Of a stretch of 64,000 nt of DNA, positions 47,601 through 56,600 are shown piece after piece. Each line of letters begins with the position of its first letter. Position 1 is the first letter of the stretch. A program made the position numbers and the translations under genes. The notes beneath the pieces were generated by a model. The model did not search any database. It was given only the letters and a program-made list of their open reading frames with translations, and had not been told where the DNA came from. This DNA is from Ancylostoma caninum (taxonomy: Eukaryota; Nematoda; Chromadorea; Rhabditida; Ancylostomatidae), in assembly GCA_037903475.1 (NCBI GenBank), contig JBAJFG010000400.1, forward strand, positions 310,001 through 374,000, written 5' to 3'.

Positions 47601-50600
47601 GTCACGATCGCTCCCTATGTGATTTTTTGCTGCATTTGAACACCGGCCAAAGACTTTTGGGTCACCCTGTATCAGTGGCGGACGCAGAAAGTGGGCGGAA
47701 AGGGGGCGTGGCAAAAAAGTGGGGTCTCCGCCGTTTTGGAGACCCAGACGGAAAATAAATTTAATAAAAACTTTAATTATAACAATAAATAATTAATAAA
47801 AATTATATTAAAAATATTACCAAAAATAAACAAATAAAGATAAACCAATGCAAGATTTTTATATCTATTATAAAGTAATTTCAAAATTTTGCCGACCCAT
47901 TCTCGGGGGAGGGGGTGGGGTCGCCCCTCACCCCCCTGCGTCCGCCACTGCCCTGTATTTATATGCTACATATATTTAACCTTTCAACGCAACATGTCTT
48001 ACTATCAACATGCATGGAGCACTTAACATCGCCAGCTCGGCGGAAAGAGCTGGTGTTTTTAGCTGGAAAATTTACAACTGAGCCGATGGCTTCACAGGCA
48101 AAAAACCCATCCGCGCCTGATCACCTTCTGCGAAGATTTTGACCAAAAAACGCTTTAAAAGATACAACTTGATATGCACATACAAATAAATATTTCGAAT
48201 ATGAATGTGTAAATGAAAGTCTAGGACTTTACAGTAATCATTAGCCTTAGTCACAAAACATCCACTCATTTCATTCCTCCTATAAAATTGTTTCAAATTC
48301 GGAGATGGTTGAGAATTTGTGCATACTGCCAGAATTAATGGCTGCGCAAATTTCACATTTAAAATTACAGTACTGGCAGATCTGGTAGGTACATCCATGC
48401 CTCAAATTCTACAAATGTATTTTTTTTCAGCTACCATAGCGCTTTGTAGTCATAGCAGCACACCAAATGAAGACAGGTCATAGAAAGTGGCGAGAATATT
48501 TTCAAAAATTTAATTACATTTGAAATTATGCAGTGGGATTACTTGTGTTAGTTTATTGTTTCGGCACTCTTGAAATCCTTGTTTGCCATTTCCTTTTAGG
48601 TGAAGTATTTGAAGAGATGGTAAAGGCCCCATATCTACAAAACTATTTGCAGTTACATTCGGTTGATTTAATGCTTGTTCTTGCCTCGTTCATTGATTAT
48701 AGTCCCCCCCTAGGGTTCAACAAATAAGTAATTAAACAAATAAATGAATGAATTAATGAATAGATAAGTCTTCTTCTTCTTCCTCAGCGTTTTCCGTTTC
48801 GTAGCGGGTCCATATTGCTGATCCTTTGACGCCATAATGCCCTGTTGTGTACCTGGGGTGGTAGTAAACCTACTGAAACTGTCAGTTAAGGAAGAACGTT
48901 AACTGGCAGCTAACTTCCACCTTATGGGGAACTGCGGGAGAGTAATGTAAGCTTCATTGGCCCGAACATGGTTCTCTAAGTACGATGCTTAAAAACTATG
49001 ACGAAACGGGGACCATACTTGCAGGTAAACTCACAGTTCGAAATCGAACTGCGAGCTCACCGTCACGTTGAACTTGCTGCCAGTATGAAACGACGAGGAC
49101 GGGTGAGCGAAAGAGTGTGCGGCGCGCGAGACGCAGACGACGATCTCGTCGTTTCGCGAAAAAGTCCTCCAGAGGACTTTTTGCTCATGGTTCGGATTCA
49201 TCGTTGTAGCCAGTCGAGCGTGCACTGGCTCTTTTTCGGTGAAGACGCATATCCGGGCACATCAGCTGGTCGATTTTCCCACTGTCTCGATCACCATGAC
49301 CTCCCGTCGGAGATCATCGGTGATCCAATCTCCTGGTGGCTGATTCCGACAGCTGAGCCCTACTCCTTCCTAAATTAAATCCCACATATTTTATGGGCGT
49401 AGAACTACATCTTTGAGCTTAATGCACAAAGTTAGGTTATGCGGGAAGAGATTCACTGGCCGCTTGGGGTTGAATGGTCACATAAAGGCCCGTAGTAAAG
49501 TGTCATGGCGGTGAGATCAGCTGCCTGCACAACTCGTCGCCGCATTTGGTGCGATGATCGCACGCGCGACGACCTTCCAATGCTGAGGAATGGAAGATCA
49601 TCACCATCCATGGCGATGCTGCGAGCACGTATGTGCGGGGCGCTGATCTCATCACCCTGTAGGGCGATGATCGCCATCGTTTGGCAACTAGACAGTGTGC
49701 AGAGCGAAGAGACGCCGAATGAAGTACTCGGAGCATCTCACTCGGAGTGTGGTGATGGTGTGAAGGTACGTATGATCAGGTGCGCGAATTGCACAGAATG
49801 CATCTGAGTCCACGGACTCAGGCATGTTGATTTTCGCCCCACAGCACAGAACAAGCTCGACCGTGTAGGACCTGTCAGAAGCATAGAGGTGCTTCTCGTG
49901 CTTCGGATAAGTCCTACTCGTTCTAGCTTGTTAGTCGCAATGGTTCATAACTGTTCCACACGCTAAAGTGTTGCGGGAATACGTGAAACACGTTCATTTG
50001 ATCACTTTTCATGTGCGGTCCGTTCGATTCACCCTGGCGATGATCACCATACTCGTCTCCAACGCGAAGTGCGATCATCGCCCTGGTGGTGATGTGAGAT
50101 GATCGCCCTAGACACTTTACTACGGGCCAAAGTCCCATTGGCATTCGAATCCATGGTTCAGAGGTATGTCAGCATACTCCGAAGACAATGGGCATCCCAT
50201 CTGTGAAGGTTCGAAACCTCTACGGGTTTGAAGGTTTTGCAAGAGCCTCATCATAAAGACCACAGTTGTCAGTTAGCTCCCAGCTAGTTCATGGTTGCAA
50301 ACCAGAGCTGACAGTTCACCGCGACCTTCTGCTCATCGTTTCATCGCCGTTCCAGGAGGTTTACTACCACCCCTGATCGGGATGGATCCTTGCCAGCTTG
50401 AGGTCGGCGTGCAGAGTGTCAAGCCGTCGTTGTTTAGGTCGTCCTTTTGGTCGCTTTCCTGGCACGTCTACAGCGAAACCAATCTTACAGACTTTGTCGC
50501 CATCGGCACGGAGAACGTGACCAAACCATCGCAGACGCGCCTCACGGAGCTTGTCAGCTATCGTAGTTACCTCAAATCGCTGTCGTGTGTCCTGATTGCA

Positions 50601-53600
50601 TATGCGATCTAGTTGCGTAATGTCACCCATCCACCGCAGCATCCTCATCTCCGTGACGCTGATTTTGCGTCTCATTCCCTTGGTGACAGGCCAACATTCT
50701 GCACCATAGAGGGCGACCGGGCTCATGTTCATCAGTGGTTAAACACACGGTCTTCTTAATGTTGAGGCGATGGCCAAACCGGTCATTCAACGCATGCATC
50801 TGCCGTTCAAGTTCACCCTTGTCTTTAAATGCTAACATTACGTCGTCGACATAGAGCAGCGTCCAAGGCACTGGTCACTGGAGGTCCTGGCGTCCATGAC
50901 AACGATGAAAAGGAGCGGAGAGAGTGCTGATCTTTAGTGTACGCCAACGGTGATGGGGAACTCTATCGATGTGCCAGCATCGGCCTGTACCCACTTGAGA
51001 AGCTCTTCGGGAATGCCATGAAGTCGCAATGCGTACCAGATTGCCTCGTGCGGAACGCGATCAAAGGCCTTCTCCAGATACAGGAAGGCTAGGTGCAACC
51101 GTCTTTTCTTCTCACTATGCTTCTCGATCAGGAGACGGGCAGTATGAATGGCATCGGTAGCGCCGCATTCGGATACAAGCCGCACTGGTTGGGAGGTAGT
51201 TGAATGATTTCGCTAATCCGGCGATCAATGATACGTTCGAAGATCTTCATGGTATGCGACAACAGATGGATTGGTCTATAGTTCGCGCAGTCAGCGGGGC
51301 TACCTTTGCCCTTCCACATCGGGATGGTGGTGCTTCGCTGCCAGTCCACGGGCACCTTCTTCTTCGCTGTGACCAGGTTAAAAAACTTTGTCAACCAGTG
51401 GATCTCCAACGCTGTGACTTCCAACTTCCGCTGTCATTTCATGTGGAACAATCGCTTTGGCTGGCTTCATTCGCTTCAGTGCAAATGAGGTCTCTTCAAT
51501 GGTGATCGGCCGCAAACTTCTGTAATAGAAGGATGTAAAAATTCTTCCGTGGAGCCCTTCTCGAAATAATCCCTCCATCGCTGCGTCGCCATCTTGCAAT
51601 CCATCAGAAGATGGCCTTGTTCATCGTTGACGCCGTGAAACTTCGATTTCGGCTGCTTGGCGCTGACGCTACTTCGCAAGTTGATAGATGAAGCGCTCCC
51701 CGTCTTTTGAGTCTAGCTCCTTACTGACTTCATCGTAATGCGCCACTTTCGCAGCGGCCACGGCCTTCTTCGCAGCCCTCTTCGCTTCCCTGTAACTGCT
51801 CCAGTTGTCCACCGTTCTACTGTCGAGGAAGAAGTGGTATAGCTGCTTCTTTTCGCGGACTTTCGTTCTCACTTCCTCCGTCCAAAGCCAAGCCTTCCTT
51901 TCGATATTCCTTCGTTCTGGTTTGGTAGTGCCGAGTACAGAGCGAGCTGCTGCAAAGATGTTATCAGTTACCCTTCGCCATGTTTCGTCCACATTCGTAG
52001 TAGGTGGCAAATTGATGCTGGAGGTAACAGCTACTTGTCTCTCCCTTAGTCTCCACCATCTGATTTGAGCCGGTCCGCATCGCTCGGCGCGCTTCTGATT
52101 GGGCGACTTGATTTTCATCGTACATATTAGGGGTTGATGTTGCGGCGTGACAAGCTTCTGGTCTCGGTACCTCACGATGACGTAATCGATAGGTGTCTTG
52201 TTATTGCCAGTGTATAAGGAAACGAGGTGGGATAGATAGTCGCTTTCGAAACCTCGTGTTCGTAATGACAAGGTTGTGAGACTCGGCGTAGTCGAGAATA
52301 GGCTCGCCATCGTTGTTGCGCACCCTGCATCCAAAGCCCCGTGGCACCTGTAGCCGTCCTTGGTAACTCCTACGTGATCATTCAACTCTCCCACAATAAT
52401 GACCGTATCTTCTGGTGGCACTGCAGCGGTTTTCTCATCAGTCAGCGCCCAGAAGTCGTCTTTGGCTCGACCTGAACATCCAGTCCGCGGCATTTGCCGA
52501 GAAAAATGAATGCGTCGTTCTAGCATGACGATGACAACCTTCCTTTCAGAGACGATGACGCTGACGCCATTTCTAGTACCTGGACTTCCGGGTAGACCAT
52601 GTTGAAGCCACATCGGATGTCCTTGGACCTGCTGCCGGACCATCTCGTCTCATGCACCGCGCACAAGTCGATTTGGCGGCGCTGCAGTGCTGCTGTCAGT
52701 TTACATGAGCAGCCTGTTAACGTGTCGACGTTCGAAGTTGCAATACGCGTCTTGGCTACGATGTGATCCTGATCCCTCATGACTCCCCTACTTGCCCCTC
52801 AATGCCGTTCGCGAAGTACTGAGAACTCTCGCAAATTATTGTCCACACTCACCGGGCCCCGCGAGTGGGCGTCAATTCCCGCGTACGTCGTATCCTTCTA
52901 GTTAAATCCATTTGACGTCATGATCCATTAGATGTGGCGTGGGATGTTCGTCAGCCGGCCGTCACTACGGCCTGTCGCCGGCATTCGAATGACGGGGAGA
53001 AGAATTCCCCCACGGACAGGGGACTAATTTGTTAGAGGCGACCCCTACTCGCCTCTCATGTGATTCCCAGTCGGTAGAGTGCGAGCTTTTGGCCAAATCC
53101 GATTTGCAGGATACGGCCCACACAAAGCATTTGCACACGCCTACACGCGTGAGTGCATGTTCACACTGCCATATGAATCGAATCCGCTGATACACTGTCG
53201 AACTAAAGAGTCTATCCCCTAGATCTAGCCCGCAGGGCAAGCGCATGGCTGCCTTTGGTCCGCGGTAAACCCCCTGTCCGCCACCCGGGGTCGCGCCAGG
53301 TAGCCTCGCAGCAAATCGGCTGGGTTCCCTCGAATGAGGGAGATCCGTGGAATGAGTAGATAAATAAGTTAATAAATAAATAAACAAAAAATGAATGAAC
53401 AAGTGAATAAATAAATACATAACCGTGTTTAGGGCCGACAGGGTATCAGCGCACGTCTCCCATTCGTGTTGCCCTCACAGCAACACTCACATTTGCGACC
53501 TGAACAACGACCGCAAGTACAGGTGAACCAGGATCCCCCTCACAGTACTCATGCCTTCTCCTATTAGTTTCTGGCGATTACAGATCTCTGGCTAATCGAG

Positions 53601-56600
53601 CTTGGCGTTGCTTCTACATAGAGCTCTGTCTGCTGGTGCTGGTGATGTTCAACACCGTACTGCTCGCCATACTGCTCCTGAAAGTTAGTTTCATCTTATT
53701 TATTTATTTATTCTTGCAATCAGTCCCACGGCAGAACTGCATTTTGGCCGTACTGTCGTATTTCAGACGAAACGAAGTCTTTCAACTGCCACGGTTCTCT
53801 TCGTGTTCAACATAATGTTCTCGAACTTGCTTTTCTTCTGTTCATTCTTGTTCTTTATGCGTGACCTCTTCGATGACCATCCGTACGGAAATGTGAACGA
53901 AGATGTGAGTTGCCAGCAATTTTTCCAGTATTTGTAGCTTAGCCATTTCTCTGAGTAATTAGTGATCACTTCGAATTGGTCGGAGTTAAATGTAATTGCA
54001 GTATATGGAGAAATCCCCGGAACTGGTCGTCGCCGAAACTCTCCAAACTCACCTTTTCGCTTCGGACGAATTCCGGCACGAGCTTTCCATTCTTTTTATT
54101 TATTTGCCTAAATCTGCTTTCCCTCACTTCAGGAAACATCTCATCCAAGAAACTTTGTACTCTCTAGCCCAAAACGGTAGCCTTACGGGACTGATTCACC
54201 TGCTGGTTCTCGTTTTGGTAGGCGGCCAGCTTGTATAGAAACACCAGAACCCGTTTCAAAATTGTATTTTTGTTCTAGGTCGTGATTAATCGATCGATGT
54301 CCGGAAAGTCCATACATCTCTCACGAATGTCTGTAATTTCTGTGTTCGCCTGTGTTTGGGTGTTCTTGATCATGTCCCATCTACTTTTCTCAATGTTACA
54401 GGCAAGTTCGGCTTGAATTTTGGGGTATTTTCTGATTTGATTTTCCACGGTTCCTTTTCCAAGGTTTTTTTTCCTTAAATTATATTCGATCCTGATGAAG
54501 ATCAGCTTCCAGATTAGTGCTATCCAGAATCTCGACGAACTCTTTTCCACACTCTCGAGAGGCAAAACTTATCTCCAGTGTGAAGTGTGAGTATCTCTCT
54601 GCCCTATCTCCAGAGATACTACGTTCCGTAGTCTTTGACTGCATTTTCCAGAACGCCCTCGTCAAACTACGCCGAAATCGCGAGCCAGTGCGACCGGACA
54701 GCGGTGTTCCACGCGTTCGGCGCCTACTTGTTACGCGGTCACACCTTATTCACTCTGCTTTTCCTCGCCGCCTCGATCACGATTTTTACGATTACGGTCG
54801 CCTATCACTGCCGCATTCGCAGACAGCACGATTTTATTCACAGTGGATTACGGTGAGGATTAGTAGAATGAACATGGCGCGCAGAATAATGACTGATTTG
54901 AATAATATTCGGATGAATTTCAGTGATTGCTAATTATTAGGGTGGTATTGGGAATGCGCGCTTATGTTTCGATGTCTTCATGAATGTGTTGCCGAATACC
55001 TTTTTTTTTCATACATTTGGCACCTCCTCGAAGGGAATTTCATAGAAGATTGTTTGCCGTACCGATTATCAAGACTTGCTTCATGCCTGGTTTTTGAAGA
55101 AATTTGTAAGAAGACCAAAATTTTCGAGTTTCTATTCCCTGTGTTTTATATCGTTGAAGAAGGTGAAACTGCGGCGCAGCACTACCGCATGTCATATAAG
55201 GATTTAAGAGAATTTTTGCTGTGTCATCTGACTAAATCCATGCAACAGTCGATTACTCGGAAATGGCCCTGAACTCTGAACTTGGTAACTGAACCGAAAT
55301 TGTGACCGTCAATCGATTCTCGCACTACCCTGTCCTTCGCATCTGGGATCAGATGTCGCGCTTGTGACCTCCCAATAGCCCAGGACTTGTGCTATCAGGC
55401 ATGCACTTGCTTTCGTCCGTGAAGTTTTCCATGTTAGAGAAAATTTTCAAAACTGCGTCGTAACCAAAATTTGGGTGATCCGCTATATCAGATCACGCTG
55501 CTGCGACATACCGCAGGAGAGCGGTCATTCTTTATGTGGAAGAGGTCGACGGTACAACAATAATAATTCTGCATGAAAGTTGGACTAAGATGTTGTAGCT
55601 TTGTTTTTAGAAAATATTTCATTTACCACCCTAATAAATGCTAGCATGTGGTACTTCAGATAAAAATGCCGCTCGTCATAATCGGAGGATGAGAGAATGA
55701 AAGAAAAAGTTCTTTTCCTACTGTGCACTATTTTCCACGTTACTGTGTACATGTGGATGTTGGATCATTTGAAAACTATTGCATACAAATCTAACGGAAA
55801 GAATTTCAATTTTCCTTTTTTTTTTCGAGAGTAGAGGAAGCAGGATAGACAACCAAAATAACCTACACAAAAATTCTCTGCAGTGCATTTAGTTTAGAAG
55901 TTTCAGGAAAATTCGTTTCTACAGTCAAAGCAGTTGAGTTATCTTTTATGCATTCTGCTTGAGAAGCGGAATCGTGACCTCCTCGATGCTGAACTTTCTT
56001 TTAGCTGTGACTCCGTTGTGGTGTGAATCAGGACATGTGTGCTAGATACGTGCAGTACCTGTCAATCAGTTTGCATCACGGAGTGCCGCCCGTTTGGCCT
56101 GCCGCGTCGGACCTCCTACGCGATGCCGTGGATCAGCAGGATCGTTCCAGAATGAAGACAAGCAAGCGGAAAACAGCCCGAGCCCCCGAAAACAATAACG
56201 CCTAGTTGGTCTACCGCATTGAATGCGTGCTACAGAGCGGCAAACTGGATGGGCGCCATTCTGTGATGTAATGGCGACTGAGAGGCACTGCACACTGTAA
56301 ACTCGCGCTGGCTGAACATCTCTGCTTATTAGAAAAATAATTCATGAACTGTCATTAGTGCTACGTTTTCTGTATGCCAGAAGTATGCCAGAAGTCTAAT
56401 AGATGGCCAGCTCTTTTAGTTATCCAAAGCCATTTTCAGGGATCAATCTCCGCATAGACGTCGTGAGAAACTGTTCCACACGCTAATTTTCTCAATAGCA
56501 ACGTTTTTCGTCTCCGTGTTAGGTCAAACTTACATAGAAATCGCAGTCTTCTGGGTAGACGATAGAGAGGAAGTGGCGATGCTCACCAAGTGGTGAGTTC

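Larger units (their letters stand above)
50220..52790 (-). mobile_element. RTE-type non-LTR retrotransposon, nearly full coding length but inactivated
   Basis: The minus strand carries an apurinic-type endonuclease domain (52780-51669), then reverse transcriptase (51679-50364), then a 3' non-coding tail ending near 50220. The order and spacing match RTE elements of nematodes. The reading frame is broken several times. It lies antisense in the largest receptor intron. The sequence upstream to about 53340 (GC-rich, no frame) may be its 5' untranslated region. Confidence 0.88.

Noticed and set aside
49023..49102. TTGCAG..GTGAGC segment as an extra receptor exon in the large intron
   Set aside because: Its open frame needs phase 0, but the preceding exon leaves two bases; in the required phase it hits a stop, while 41103 and 53584 join cleanly.
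56023..56205. Frame after a TTTTAG or ATCAG acceptor as an additional receptor exon between TM5 and TM6
   Set aside because: Exon 54652-54852 ends with two bases of a codon that the exon at 56440 completes exactly and in the TM6 frame; inserting this segment ends in a stop.
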